From positions 1 to 47,469 of IMG/VR virus record IMGVR_UViG_3300022745_001002: a DNA stretch of 47,469 nucleotides. One strand, given 5' to 3'. Shown in pieces: positions 25,795 through 34,570 of the stretch (position 1 is the stretch's first letter; the number at the start of each line of letters is the position of its first letter). A program made the translations under genes and the position numbers. The notes under the pieces were generated by a model. It saw nothing but the letters and a program-made list of their open reading frames with translations, ran no database searches and was not told where the DNA came from. Origin of the DNA: a virus.

Positions 25795-26130
25795 CTATTC
25801 GCTTTCGGCGGGTTGGGTGTTTTTTTGTGCAGCGGCCCGGGCGGCGGCTTCGGCCGCCATCAGGGAATAGTTTTCGGGACAGGCCGCCATGAGGTCGCGG
25901 AATAGCCATAGGCTTTGTTCGCGCTGTCCCTCCAGGAAGGCCGTCAGGGTCGGATCATTGGGGCGGAAGCTGGTCAGGAAAGGCTGGCCTCGGCCCATCA
26001 GCTCCCACAACAGGGCGCGGCCATAGACGTCGTTGGCCACCGCCTTGAGGCCGATCAGCCAGGCCGGGGAGGGGGCTTGCCCCAGGGCTTCGGCCACCAA
26101 GTCATCGGTTTTGACATCGTCGCGACTCAC
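25795..26130 (-). CDS. Bbp19-like phage protein
   Basis: 111 aa. FRPNDPTLTAFLEGQREQSLWLF and VYGRALLWELMGR match the short Bbp19-like family found between portal and scaffold in BPP-1-like phages. Function unknown; overlaps the portal stop by four bases. Confidence 0.7.
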   Translation of the reverse strand: MSRDDVKTDDLVAEALGQAPSPAWLIGLKAVANDVYGRALLWELMGRGQPFLTSFRPNDPTLTAFLEGQREQSLWLFRDLMAACPENYSLMAAEAAARAAAQKNTQPAESE

Positions 26131-27896
26131 ATCCCGCCTCCCATCATTTTCTGAAGGGCGTTCTGGCCCTGGCCGACGGGGATTTGCGAAAGGGTATGGG
26201 CACCCTGGACCGCCGCCATGCTCTGTTCCATGGCTTGCTGCTGCTGCTGTTGCTTGGCCCGGGCATCCCGCAGCGCCGCCACCTGTTTCGGATCGCGCAG
26301 GATGCGGGCGGGGGCGTTGAGAATGTCGCCGTATTCGCTGACGGCTTCGTCGATATCCACCAGGTCGGCGGCCTGGGGATAGAGGCTATAGACCGACCCG
26401 ATGAAGGCCATTAGTCCTTCGATGCCGGTGGTGGCCATGGCTTTCTGGGCCTGGGACAGCATCGAGATATATTCGATGTCGAAGTCCATGCCCTGCATGT
26501 CGGGCGGCGGAACCGGCAAGGATCCGCCCTGGCCCTGTTGCCAGAAGGGCAAAGAGTGACGGACCAGGATATTGAAGGTCCGCTCAATGATGCGGTTCAG
26601 CTCGCGCTCGACGCTTTCCAGCACGGGGCCCAGTTGCAGCAGCTTTTCGCCGCGCCGTTCCGTGACCTCCAGGTCATTGCGGGGCTGCACGCCTTCCAGT
26701 TCGGCCATCATCATCCAGAGGTCGGCATAGAAGCTGCGGTCGATGCGACGTTCGACCCGTTCGATGGCCTGATCGATGACGGTGACGGCGGCGGGCGGCG
26801 GTTCGTAAATCGGTTTGACGCCAACGCCGCCGACATTGGCGACATAGGTGGTCTGGCCCGGCAGCATGCTGACGCCCTGCTGCTGCAGCTGGGCATCCGC
26901 CACCATGGCGGGGGCAGTCATTTTATCGACCACCTGGGCGCGGCGCTTTTCCAAAAGCTGCAGCGTTTTGATATCCGCCAAGGCGTTGGTGCTGGGTCCC
27001 TTGCCGTAAGGCTCGTTTCCCTTTTTCGACCAACGCGAGACGGCGGCGGGAAATTCATCAAAGCCCCGCCATTCCAGGATATCGCTTCGGGGGCGGCCGC
27101 GTTCCCAATAGACGGAGCGCCAGGGCTTGGCTTTGGGGCCCAGCGCAAAGGGCAGACGCCGATCATTGGGCTCGATGGCATGGCAAACCACCACCTCGGT
27201 TTCCGTCTGGTTATTTTCCCATAGGGTTTTGACCGCGTCCGAGACATTGGCGAGATCGAAGCGATCGACCACCTGGCCGACAGTCTGGGTGAATTCACGG
27301 TAGATGCTGACGACATTGTTGCGGTGATCGACCGCCAGAAAATATTCGCCGGCGGTCAGGGTCTGGCAGTTGATGACATCCTCGAAGTCTTCCAGGATCA
27401 GCATCACCGCCGTGCCGAAATTGGCCAGCTCGTCATACCATTCGGCCAAGGCTGTATAGAAGTTGCTGGCGGCGAAGACCCGCAGCAGCACCTTGACCGC
27501 TTCGTCCAGCCAGAGGCGTGAGCCGCTGGTGACGATGCTGCTTTGCCCATAGCGGGCCAGTCGGAACCAGGGGCGGGCCGGAGAGCTCATGCCCGCCAGC
27601 ATGCCCGAAGCCAAAACCTGAGAGGCCTTGGTGGGCGAATCGTTCAGGATGCTGTTGGTATGGGGATCGCCCTTCTGGCCCTTGTTGGGCGTCACCAGAA
27701 AGGTGCCTCGACGTGGTTGCAGATATCTGGAGAGATCCTGCCAATGGCGCAGGTAGGATTCTCGTTCGCGGCGCATGGCTTCGAGCCGCTGATCGAGCGC
27801 GGTGCGCAGGGCTTCGACATCGGCCCGCGATCGTACCGTCGGCGCAGCGGACTGCGCTTCCGGGGCTGAAAGCAAAAAGGCGGTGTCAGCTCCCAT
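26127..27896 (-). CDS. Portal / head-tail connector protein
   Basis: 589 aa, the family's usual size. Seen: LRHWQDLSRYLQPRRG near residue 50, LNDSPTKASQVLASGMLAGM, PARPWFRL, WYDELANFGTAVMLILEDFEDV, and the C-terminal half with LERVQPRND-like (ELEGVQPRNDLEVTERRGEK). This is the pattern of the T7-type connector (PF12236). It forms the dodecameric ring for DNA entry and exit. The C terminus is Gln-rich. Confidence 0.95.
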   Translation of the reverse strand: MGADTAFLLSAPEAQSAAPTVRSRADVEALRTALDQRLEAMRRERESYLRHWQDLSRYLQPRRGTFLVTPNKGQKGDPHTNSILNDSPTKASQVLASGMLAGMSSPARPWFRLARYGQSSIVTSGSRLWLDEAVKVLLRVFAASNFYTALAEWYDELANFGTAVMLILEDFEDVINCQTLTAGEYFLAVDHRNNVVSIYREFTQTVGQVVDRFDLANVSDAVKTLWENNQTETEVVVCHAIEPNDRRLPFALGPKAKPWRSVYWERGRPRSDILEWRGFDEFPAAVSRWSKKGNEPYGKGPSTNALADIKTLQLLEKRRAQVVDKMTAPAMVADAQLQQQGVSMLPGQTTYVANVGGVGVKPIYEPPPAAVTVIDQAIERVERRIDRSFYADLWMMMAELEGVQPRNDLEVTERRGEKLLQLGPVLESVERELNRIIERTFNILVRHSLPFWQQGQGGSLPVPPPDMQGMDFDIEYISMLSQAQKAMATTGIEGLMAFIGSVYSLYPQAADLVDIDEAVSEYGDILNAPARILRDPKQVAALRDARAKQQQQQQAMEQSMAAVQGAHTLSQIPVGQGQNALQKMMGGGM

Positions 27897-27899
27897 GGC

Positions 27900-28124
27900 T
27901 TAGGCTCCCAGCTGGCTCTTGCCGGCACCGGTGGTGGTCGGCGGCGTGACCAGGCCTTGAGATCCCGTCAGGATGGTCTGACTGGCACCATAGGCCGCAG
28001 CGGCCTTGGCCCGAGCATTGCTGGCAGCGCTCTGAACGCCGGCATCAGGCTGCTCCGGTGCCGGGATCGGATCCGGCGGCGGCGCGGGGGCGACGGGGGT
28101 GGGGGCGCTTCCTCCCATGCACAT
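27900..28124 (-). CDS. Small conserved phage protein next to portal
   Basis: 74 aa, starting MCMGGSAPTPVAPAPPP and continuing ARAKAAAAYGASQTILTGSQGL. Small proteins of this shape are common just before the portal gene in BPP-1-like phages. CMGG at the N terminus resembles a metal or lipid-modification start but no signal peptide is present. Function unknown. Confidence 0.7.
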   Translation of the reverse strand: MCMGGSAPTPVAPAPPPDPIPAPEQPDAGVQSAASNARAKAAAAYGASQTILTGSQGLVTPPTTTGAGKSQLGA

Positions 28125-28138
28125 GGTTATCTCCGCAT

Positions 28139-28155
28139 GGCGAACTGGGTTCGCC
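28139..28155. repeat. 17-bp near-palindrome GGCGAACTGGGTTCGCC
   Basis: One mismatch from the family palindrome. Unlike the other copies it lies outside any gene, just upstream of the small protein before the portal. Confidence 0.6.
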
Positions 28156-28199
28156 GAATGGGTTGCGATGCTTCACGGCTATAGGGAACTGGGGAATCT

Positions 28200-28210
28200 G
28201 CCAGAGGTAT
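28200..28210 (-). repeat. GCCAGAGGTAT motif, copy 2
   Basis: In the 140-bp gap between the XRE gene and the portal-side gene, followed on the plus strand by TTTCAGG as in other copies. On the minus strand it is about 76 bases before the ATG at 28124, a place for a promoter or processing site. Confidence 0.55.
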
Positions 28211-28264
28211 TTTCAGGGGGAAACGACGGCGGGATGATTGGCGGGATTTCGGAAGAGTTCGGTG

Positions 28265-28486
28265 TTACGGATCGGTAACAGGAGCGAGCGAGACGCCCAA
28301 CGCCGCCGACCAGGCACACAGGTTGGGGCCGCTGGGCTCCACATGGCCGCCTTCCCACTGGACCAGGGTCTTGCGGCAGCGGCCGATCTTTTGGGCCAGC
28401 TGGCCCTGGGACAATCCCAGGGCTTCGCGGCGGCGGACCAGCAAGGTGACGATGTCGAAATATTGCTGGGAGCCGGAGAGGATCAT
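28265..28486 (-). CDS. Small XRE-family DNA-binding protein
   Basis: 73 aa, essentially one helix-turn-helix: RRREALGLSQGQLAQKIGRCRKTLVQWEGG. The body is Cro-like with almost no extra domain. It overlaps the RyR gene by four bases and lies inside the late operon, upstream of the portal genes, so it may regulate the structural block. Confidence 0.8.
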   Translation of the reverse strand: MILSGSQQYFDIVTLLVRRREALGLSQGQLAQKIGRCRKTLVQWEGGHVEPSGPNLCAWSAALGVSLAPVTDP

Positions 28487-28830
28487 AGAGTTGCCATGCT
28501 GCGCACGACAGCCTGGAACAAGTAGTCTTTCAGCTTTTGCTCAGGAGGCAGTTCATCATACGGCACGAAGCACGGATGCTCTTTCTTCTCAGCATCCTTG
28601 ATGGGGCCATATTTCCATCCGGTCGCTTCCTTTTCCCGCAGCCAACTATCGTGACTGGCGCTCGGGGGTGCATCGGGATTGGTGAGTGTGAACTCGACGC
28701 CCTTTGTTGCGCTGGAGGTCTGCCACTGGGGGGCATCTTCCCAAGAAGGCTGGGAGTGATCCCCGAAAGCGGCGCAAGCTGCACGGTTGACTTCGTGACA
28801 AACCTTAGCGATCTGTTCATTGGTAGGCAT
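28483..28830 (-). CDS. RyR-domain protein
   Basis: 115 aa covering one ryanodine-receptor-type (RyR, PF02026) repeat: NEQIAKVCHEVNRAACAAFGD, WEDAPQWQ, HDSWLREKEATGWKYGP and HPCFVPYDELPPEQKLKDYL. Bacterial and phage RyR proteins are common but their role is unclear; nucleotide-derivative binding has been proposed. Strong ribosome site AAGGAG precedes the ATG. Probably a cargo gene within the late operon. Confidence 0.9.
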   Translation of the reverse strand: MPTNEQIAKVCHEVNRAACAAFGDHSQPSWEDAPQWQTSSATKGVEFTLTNPDAPPSASHDSWLREKEATGWKYGPIKDAEKKEHPCFVPYDELPPEQKLKDYLFQAVVRSMATL

Positions 28831-28885
28831 TGCTTATCTCCTTAAAAATCCAAGTACCGCTTGGCCGGGTTACTTCATTCCCTGT

Positions 28886-29497
28886 TCAATCAGGGTGGTC
28901 ATGATCCAACATCCTCTGTTTTTTTCCGGTGCCGTGGCAGGCGGCGCATTCCCAGATTGCGTTTTCGGTGAGCGTCATCTTGGTCAGATACCCTTTGCCA
29001 TCACATGCTGGGCAAAGGTCGGCCTTGGGTTGCGCGTCCATCTCATGATGGTGCGATGTGTCCTTGCCACAGATCGGGCAGGTAAAGGTGCCTTTGAGAG
29101 TATGCGCTGGCGCGGGCGGAAGCGGCATCCAGTGGGTGAAGCCAGAACTCATCATCTCGTTGAATGTCGAGCATACCCACCCAGGCTTTAGGCGGTGCCA
29201 GTCGCTATCGCAGTATTGACCCATTTCGCCGCACGAATGATCAGGTAAGCCCCAATACATATCGGTCCACCTCCCATGCTCCGGGCCGTAGAGGTCGATC
29301 ACTGTCCCATCCTTCGGCGCTGTTTCTATGGATTGCCAGCCTTGGTTGGTGGGGGTGAGGGCTTGCAGGACGCGATCGACAATGATGGTGAGATCAGCGC
29401 CGGGCCGAATACCGGGACAGCCCTGCAGTTTGGGGAATATGTGTCCGTAGCGTTCGACCCGATTGATCAACGCGTCATATTGTTCGTCAGTCATCAT
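28886..29497 (-). CDS. DUF551-like protein with zinc-knuckle motifs
   Basis: About 203 aa. The middle carries WQSIETAPKDGT and FTHWMPLPPAP, the two landmarks of phage DUF551 proteins. The C-terminal third adds CPICGKDTSHH and two CxxCxGxG units (CPACDGKG, CAACHGTG) like DnaJ zinc repeats, probably binding zinc. The start chosen is the ATG at 29497, with AAAGGA upstream; a GTG at 29509 overlaps the terminase stop. Function unknown. Confidence 0.75.
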   Translation of the reverse strand: MMTDEQYDALINRVERYGHIFPKLQGCPGIRPGADLTIIVDRVLQALTPTNQGWQSIETAPKDGTVIDLYGPEHGRWTDMYWGLPDHSCGEMGQYCDSDWHRLKPGWVCSTFNEMMSSGFTHWMPLPPAPAHTLKGTFTCPICGKDTSHHHEMDAQPKADLCPACDGKGYLTKMTLTENAIWECAACHGTGKKQRMLDHDHPD

Positions 29498-29505
29498 CGT
29501 TCCTT

Positions 29506-30999
29506 TCACATCCCTTGATGGGGGTCATAGTCCCAGCTTCGGTTTCCTTGGGCGGCCGGCGAGCGGGTGCGCCGTGCCACCGGATAGGCGAAGGTCAGGG
29601 CCAGGGCGTCGCCGGCGTCGGGGCTGGGAAGGCCGCGGGCTTTCATGCTGTCTTTGCTTTCCAGCTTGATGCAGTCTTTGTCGCTGCGCAGAACGTAGGA
29701 ATATTCCGGGCCGGTCAGGTCGGCCTCGAGATCGCTGTCGGTGGGGATAGCGCCGCCCGATTCTTCAGTGCCCAGCCATTGGCGCATCTGCGCCCACATC
29801 TCGGTGCGTTTGTCGGCCATGTTCTCGCCATTGACCGGGCCGCTGGCCGAGGCGCCGAATTGGACTTCGATCACGCTATGGTTCAACTGGCGCAAGCGAT
29901 CGACCACGCCGCCACCGACGCCGCCGCCATCGACGAACACGGCGTCGGGCGAAAGCTGATCGATCAGGGCGGCGATATGGGCGGCATATTGCATGGTGTC
30001 GATCTTGTGGAATTTCTTCCAGGCAATGGACTTGGCATCGCGGCCTTGGCGGATGGCGATGACCGAATGGTCATCACCAAAGCGGGCGACGTCGCAGCCG
30101 AGGATCAGCGGGTCATAGCGGCTGTAATCGGCGGTCCGCTTCTGGGCCGCCTCGGCCACATCGCTGGCGATGAACTGGATGGAGCCGGCGCGGGGGAAGG
30201 CACCGCGCACGCGGATCCGCACGAAGTCGGAATCCTCGCCGTGATCCTTGATCCATTTCTCGATCTGCGCCTTGTTGCTCATCTTGACCGTGCGGCTGTC
30301 GATCTGCTTGTGGATCCAGCGGTGACGGAAGCGATAGAAGCAGTCGCGGAAGCGCCCGGTGTTGCGGGTCGGGTTGCCGAAGGCCACCCAGATGATCTGG
30401 GTATCCTTATCGGTCAGAGCGCCTTCGGCGGTTTCCCAGATGATGTCGGGGATGGCCGAGGCTTCGTCGAAGACCAGCAGGATGCGCTTACCGGCGTTGT
30501 GCAGGCCGGCGAAGGCCTCGGGGCGGGTTTCCGACCAGGGAACCATTTCGATGCGCCAGGTCTTGTCATGCTCGGCCGAGCGAGAGAACAGCGCCGTGGC
30601 TGTCAGCTCGAACCAGTTGCGGGTGATGCAGATGCGGAACCACTTGCCTACCTCGGCCCAGGTCTTTCCCTTCAGCTGCGCTTCGGTGTTGGCGGTGATG
30701 ATGCCGCGGGTATCCTCCATGGTGCTGATGGCCCAGAGGATGATCCAGGCCACCAGCGCCGACTTGCCGATACCGTGACCGGAGGCCACCGCGATTTGGA
30801 TGGCTTCGTTCAGGGTGATCAGGCCATCGCGCAGCTGCGTCAGGATCTCGGCCTGCCATTCGTCGGGGCCTGTTTCATGCTCGACATCGGTACCGGGCTC
30901 GCCCCAGGGGAAGGCCCCCAGCACGAAGGCCAGGGGATCGTTCGAGACGCTGGCGACCCAGTCGACAAGCTCTTGCTCCAGTTGGGCGAGATCATTCAT
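29506..30999 (-). CDS. terL: Terminase large subunit
   Basis: Motor and nuclease for genome packaging. About 497 aa from the ATG at 30999, chosen because it overlaps the small-subunit stop (ATGAATGA) and has an upstream GGAG; an in-frame start at 31059 would overlap the small subunit far more. Seen: Walker A GHGIGKS near residue 76, Walker B ILLVFDEAS near 175, a C-motif region IIWVAFGNPTR, and nuclease acidic residues in LGCDVARFGDD near 305 and AVFVDGGGVGGGV. Confidence 0.95.
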   Translation of the reverse strand: MNDLAQLEQELVDWVASVSNDPLAFVLGAFPWGEPGTDVEHETGPDEWQAEILTQLRDGLITLNEAIQIAVASGHGIGKSALVAWIILWAISTMEDTRGIITANTEAQLKGKTWAEVGKWFRICITRNWFELTATALFSRSAEHDKTWRIEMVPWSETRPEAFAGLHNAGKRILLVFDEASAIPDIIWETAEGALTDKDTQIIWVAFGNPTRNTGRFRDCFYRFRHRWIHKQIDSRTVKMSNKAQIEKWIKDHGEDSDFVRIRVRGAFPRAGSIQFIASDVAEAAQKRTADYSRYDPLILGCDVARFGDDHSVIAIRQGRDAKSIAWKKFHKIDTMQYAAHIAALIDQLSPDAVFVDGGGVGGGVVDRLRQLNHSVIEVQFGASASGPVNGENMADKRTEMWAQMRQWLGTEESGGAIPTDSDLEADLTGPEYSYVLRSDKDCIKLESKDSMKARGLPSPDAGDALALTFAYPVARRTRSPAAQGNRSWDYDPHQGM

Positions 31000-31471
31000 C
31001 GCGCTGGCTCCGCTTGCGGGCACCCGCCAGGCGCGAGGCCAGGCTGTCGACCGAGACATCCACCGTCGCCTCGATCTCCAGCGGCATCTTGCCGTGCATG
31101 TACGGTGCCAGCTCCTTCATGGCCACCATCTGCATGCGGAAGGCTTCCGCCTTCGAGCAGCCAAGCTCGGCCGCAAGATCGGCCACCGGACGGGAATAGA
31201 TCTCGGCCAGACCGACTAGCGGGCTTTCGTACTGGTGCAGCAGGTATTGCCGCCAAGCCTCGGTGCTGCGATTCCTGGAACCGGGCGGACGGCCCCGGCC
31301 CCGGGGCGACAGGATCTCTTGCCGACGCAGGGCTGGGTCTTCTGGAAGCAGCAGGATTTCCTGCGCCGGAAGAAGCGGGAGCTGCGTCGGCTGATCGGTT
31401 GGCGGGGCAGAGGCGGGGTCTACGGCTTCGGTGATGGCCGTCGCCAGCCCTTTGGTCTTCTCATCATCCAT
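30992..31471 (-). CDS. terS: Terminase small subunit (putative)
   Basis: About 159 aa ending at the large subunit. The start is ATG 31471, with AGGAG 8 bases before it; a GTG at 31480 has the SD too close. Seen: Pro-rich N-terminal 50 residues, a basic RGRGRPPGSRNRST segment, and a helical region with AAELGCSKAEAFRMQMVAMKE, which may be an HTH. It would recognise the packaging site, which by position should lie in the adjacent 1-kb non-coding region. Confidence 0.75.
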   Translation of the reverse strand: MDDEKTKGLATAITEAVDPASAPPTDQPTQLPLLPAQEILLLPEDPALRRQEILSPRGRGRPPGSRNRSTEAWRQYLLHQYESPLVGLAEIYSRPVADLAAELGCSKAEAFRMQMVAMKELAPYMHGKMPLEIEATVDVSVDSLASRLAGARKRSQRDE

Positions 31472-32115
31472 GCTGCGCACTCCTGTAACCCTGACCCAAT
31501 CCCTGACCCTGAGCTAGACGCGGGAGGGACACCGGGGCTCCCCAGGACATCGCCTCACTTTTCAGACCACATTTTTTGTCAGAGGGGGGTATGGCGGCGG
31601 CGGGAGGGGCGACCCCCTGCCCCCGGGGGGTGCGCGGGCGGCATCCGCGCCCTGGCGCACTCCATCCGTCCTTCTGGATGGCCAGGACGGCTCGACTGGC
31701 ATGGCTTCGCAGCTGATCCGTTATCAGGTGCCCTGAGTGGCAGGAGCCCAGCATTTCCGCGCTGATCAGGATGACTGTCAGACTCTCGCTGTCAGACTTC
31801 GGCAATCCGATGCATGCTAACGCATTGATATTGCTGCATTTTGAGATTTGCGGGCGGCGAGGGGCCAGATGCAGCGAACCGGGCATGCTGACCGCTCTGA
31901 AGGCCGTCAATCGACGATGGATGGTCACGCACTGGATCACCAGCCGCGAGACGCCGGGCCGCGATGCCGAAATTTTTCGGCGGCCCGCCTTGCGCCTCAT
32001 ATCCCACCCTTGGACAGCATTACCCATGAATATCACTCCATTATTTAATTCGATCAGTGACTTAGCAGCCAATCCAGGGTCGCCGAGGCGGTTCCGCTAC
32101 ACCATTTGGCAGCCT

Positions 32116-32379
32116 GTAGCGGGTTTGTAGCGGCTTTTGTAGCTTGTATTTATCTATCCATATCAAAGACATAAATGTGTAAATATACGCTCCGCTACAG
32201 TCGCTACGGTCCTCACGCGTCCGCATATGAGTAATCGCATAACGCTTTACTTCCTCACACCCACGCGCCCCTGTCACCGTAGCGGGCGTAGCGGCGTAGC
32301 GGCACCCCCAGACCCATAGAGGATCAGGCGTTCCCAGCCGCTACGCTGCCCGCTACGGCAAGCCGCTGGACCGTAGCGG
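32116..32379. repeat. Cluster of nine GTAGCGG heptamers (iteron-like)
   Basis: Perfect copies on the plus strand at 32116, 32127, 32279, 32288, 32296 and 32373; on the minus strand at 32192, 32338 and 32350; near-copies at 32139 and 32202. Pairs are spaced 8-12 bases, about one helical turn. An AT-richer stretch (32145-32190) lies among them. This is the form of an origin with initiator sites or a terminase-binding region. Confidence 0.7.
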
Positions 32380-32436
32380 GCAGCCCCAAGCCGCGCCGAG
32401 AATTTGCTCGTAAGCCTATGGGTGGGGGCTGGAAGC

Positions 32437-32447
32437 GCCAGAGGTAT
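32437..32447 (-). repeat. GCCAGAGGTAT motif, copy 3
   Basis: Lies about 35 bases beyond the helicase stop, followed by TCTCAGGCG. It sits at the boundary between the replication operon and the terminase leader. Confidence 0.55.
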
Positions 32448-32482
32448 TCTCAGGCGCATGAGTTTGGAGACGGGTTGGGGCA

Positions 32483-34570
32483 TCATGGATCGTCCCCGAG
32501 GTCGAAGGCAGAGGCGGAGTACGGCGGCTGTTCGCCGCCGTACCAGCCGCCGGAAGACTGGCGGTCTTCCTGCGGCCCATTATCAGGTGGCGACGGGCTG
32601 TAGCCCGTCGGATCACTGACAAGATCAAGGGGGAGAAGGGTCACGCGATGGTTCTGTCCGTCGAACTTGAGCGGTCCCTTCACCTTTTGAGAGCCTGGGA
32701 CGTTGGTCGCGGCCTGCATCCATCCGCCAGCCCTCCAATCGGTCTCCCTGAAGAGGGTTCCCAGTGTCGTATGCGTCTTATTGGCGATGGCCAGCCACCA
32801 CCCATCCAGCATGGTTCCATTCAAATCGGTCAGTTCATCGGGGCGATAGACCCGCAGGCCATAGCCCGCCAGTTCATCGTTCACCTGCTTTCCGGTTTGC
32901 TCCTCGGGCAAGGCCTCACGCACTTGGCTGATCATCTTGCCAATGGTGACTTTGTTGCCGGATTTGTAGACGGCAACCTGCGTTGAGGTCAGGCGCAGCA
33001 GCATTTCTTGCCAGTTGGCCAGTTGCTCACTGGTTTCTGCCAATTCGGTAGCCTTCATCAGGGAGCAATGCTCCGCCACGAGGTCGGGAGAGAGCGGCTC
33101 ATCGGTTTGCAGCAGATAGGAGATGGCCAGCAAGGTGCCAAAGACGTCGGCACCGCGCGCCTTGTGACCGACGGCAGCCAATCCGATGCGGTACAGCTCC
33201 AAGGCCTGCATCAGCTTTGGCCAAATCTGGATCAGCCGGCCGCGAATATGGGCGGCGATGCGTTTCAGCCGTTCGGCCGAAATATCCGGCAAGATCTGAC
33301 CTGGCCGCTGGGGCCCCAGTTCGAGGATGGCCAGACGCGACAAATCGGCTTGCCCCATGGGCGGCCGCAAGATTGAGGAGAAGATGAAGGCGCTTTGGGC
33401 GCGGAATTGATGGCCGGAATGATCCTGTCCGCCGCGCAAGATCAAAGCGCCACTGGCGGCTTGCCGCGCCAGGTCGATGATGGCCTTGGTTTTATAGTCA
33501 GAATCGCCGGGCTCGATTTCGTCGATCGCAACCGGCAGGCTGGACATGCCGACCACCTGCCAGATACCGGCGCCGGTGGCGTCCGAAGACTGGACGATGC
33601 CGTTGTCGAACAGGCGGGAGATCACTTTCTGCAAGGTCGATTTGCCGGTGCCGGCGTCGCCCGACAACCACACCGCCGGTCGCCAGTCCAGGGCGCCACC
33701 GATCATGGCGGCGCCGATCCAGCCCAACAGCAGCCGAGGATCGATCTCGCGGCGCCAGCTCCATTGCTTGAAGATGCTGAACAAAGCCTTGGTCGCTTCA
33801 CACAGCCGTTCTGGCTCCTTGTCAAAGATCGGCATGGGCTGCGCTTCACCGGCGGCATAGACATATTTGCCCAGACGCGACGGTTTGAAGGTCGTGGCCT
33901 CTCGATGTCCTTCCGGGTGGGGGCCGCGCCAAATGCGATCGCCCAGATGCAGGATCAGTTCGCCATCATCACCGCACCAAGCGCCAACCCCGCGCACACG
34001 GCCCCAGGGCGTGAAAATGCCCTGGTGAAAAGCGGCCTCGATCAAGTCGCCGCGGATCCGCTCATATTTGCAGCCGACCCAATTGGTATCTTTGTCGAAG
34101 CGTGGCCACCAATGATCCAGCACGCCCTGGGATGATCCGAACAGCACATCCAAATGGCTTTGGCCGAGTTCTCCGGCTTTCAGGTCACGGATCTGTCCAC
34201 GCGGATCGAGGAAATAGAGGGTGCCGTTGTTGACGCCCAAGGCTTTGACCGGGCAGCGCACCTCCCAATCCACCGGCCTACGTTGTCGTGCCGTGCTGTC
34301 CGGATGGTGGGAACGCCGCAGCTGCTCCGGCGGAATGTCATCGATATCGCTGTCGTCTGTGCGATAGCTGGGCAGCACTGGGCGATGATCGGCCTCAATC
34401 GGCGGGCGCCCATCGGTCTCTTGGGCCCCATCCTCATCGCTTTCGAAGTCTTGATCGTCTTGCTCCAGCTGATCTTCAGCCTCGCCGGCCGCCGCCTGCA
34501 TTTCCGCCAGGCGCACAATCTTGGCCAAGGCACCGGGCTCTTGATCCTTCGGCTTTTTCGTCTCGGTCAT
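32483..34570 (-). CDS. Phage replicative helicase/primase-type ATPase
   Basis: About 695 aa from ATG 34570, which overlaps the primase stop (ATGA). Seen: an acidic Gln/Glu/Asp-rich N terminus of about 80 residues, then a region (about 110-240) with VNNGTLYFLDPRGQI, and a P-loop ATPase core: GDAGTGKSTLQKV near residue 307, VAIDEIEPGD near 350, and SAFIFSSILRPP beyond. It belongs with the DUF927/SF3-like helicases encoded beside phage Toprim primases. It probably unwinds DNA for prophage replication. The last gene of the early operon. Confidence 0.8.
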   Translation of the reverse strand: MTETKKPKDQEPGALAKIVRLAEMQAAAGEAEDQLEQDDQDFESDEDGAQETDGRPPIEADHRPVLPSYRTDDSDIDDIPPEQLRRSHHPDSTARQRRPVDWEVRCPVKALGVNNGTLYFLDPRGQIRDLKAGELGQSHLDVLFGSSQGVLDHWWPRFDKDTNWVGCKYERIRGDLIEAAFHQGIFTPWGRVRGVGAWCGDDGELILHLGDRIWRGPHPEGHREATTFKPSRLGKYVYAAGEAQPMPIFDKEPERLCEATKALFSIFKQWSWRREIDPRLLLGWIGAAMIGGALDWRPAVWLSGDAGTGKSTLQKVISRLFDNGIVQSSDATGAGIWQVVGMSSLPVAIDEIEPGDSDYKTKAIIDLARQAASGALILRGGQDHSGHQFRAQSAFIFSSILRPPMGQADLSRLAILELGPQRPGQILPDISAERLKRIAAHIRGRLIQIWPKLMQALELYRIGLAAVGHKARGADVFGTLLAISYLLQTDEPLSPDLVAEHCSLMKATELAETSEQLANWQEMLLRLTSTQVAVYKSGNKVTIGKMISQVREALPEEQTGKQVNDELAGYGLRVYRPDELTDLNGTMLDGWWLAIANKTHTTLGTLFRETDWRAGGWMQAATNVPGSQKVKGPLKFDGQNHRVTLLPLDLVSDPTGYSPSPPDNGPQEDRQSSGGWYGGEQPPYSASAFDLGDDP
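32591..32610. repeat. 9-bp perfect hairpin at the helicase 3' end
   Basis: CGACGGGCT, loop GT, AGCCCGTCG. It falls in the last codons of the helicase gene (reading TGYSP). Without a T run it is a weak terminator candidate. Confidence 0.35.

Larger units (their letters stand above)
31472..32482. other. About 1 kb non-coding region between terminase and helicase
   Basis: I see no convincing gene here: open frames on either strand lack an SD sequence and family features. It holds the GTAGCGG cluster (32116-32379), a GTCAGA direct repeat near 31771-31797 and one GCCAGAGGTAT copy. Its position between terS and the replication genes suits an origin or a packaging start. Confidence 0.6.

Noticed and set aside
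22785-25892. 1035-aa plus-strand ORF
   Set aside because: Antisense to capsid, scaffold and decoration genes, all of which have family signatures on the minus strand.
29515-31434. 639-aa plus-strand ORF
   Set aside because: Antisense to the terminase genes.
31464-32072. 202-aa minus-strand ORF beyond the terminase small subunit
   Set aside because: No SD, no family features, odd composition, and it overlaps the terminase start; more likely non-coding.
31771-32130. 119-aa plus-strand ORF in the terminase-helicase gap
   Set aside because: Runs into the GTAGCGG repeats, lacks SD and family features.
8773-32447. Similarity of CGCCAGAGGTA to half of the phage lambda OR1 operator
   Set aside because: Only the half-site matches, the other operator arm is missing, and the host and repressors are unrelated; treated as coincidence.
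31472-32482. CRISPR array as the source of the repeats
   Set aside because: Repeats are 7 bp, on both strands and irregularly spaced, with no spacers of constant length and no cas genes.
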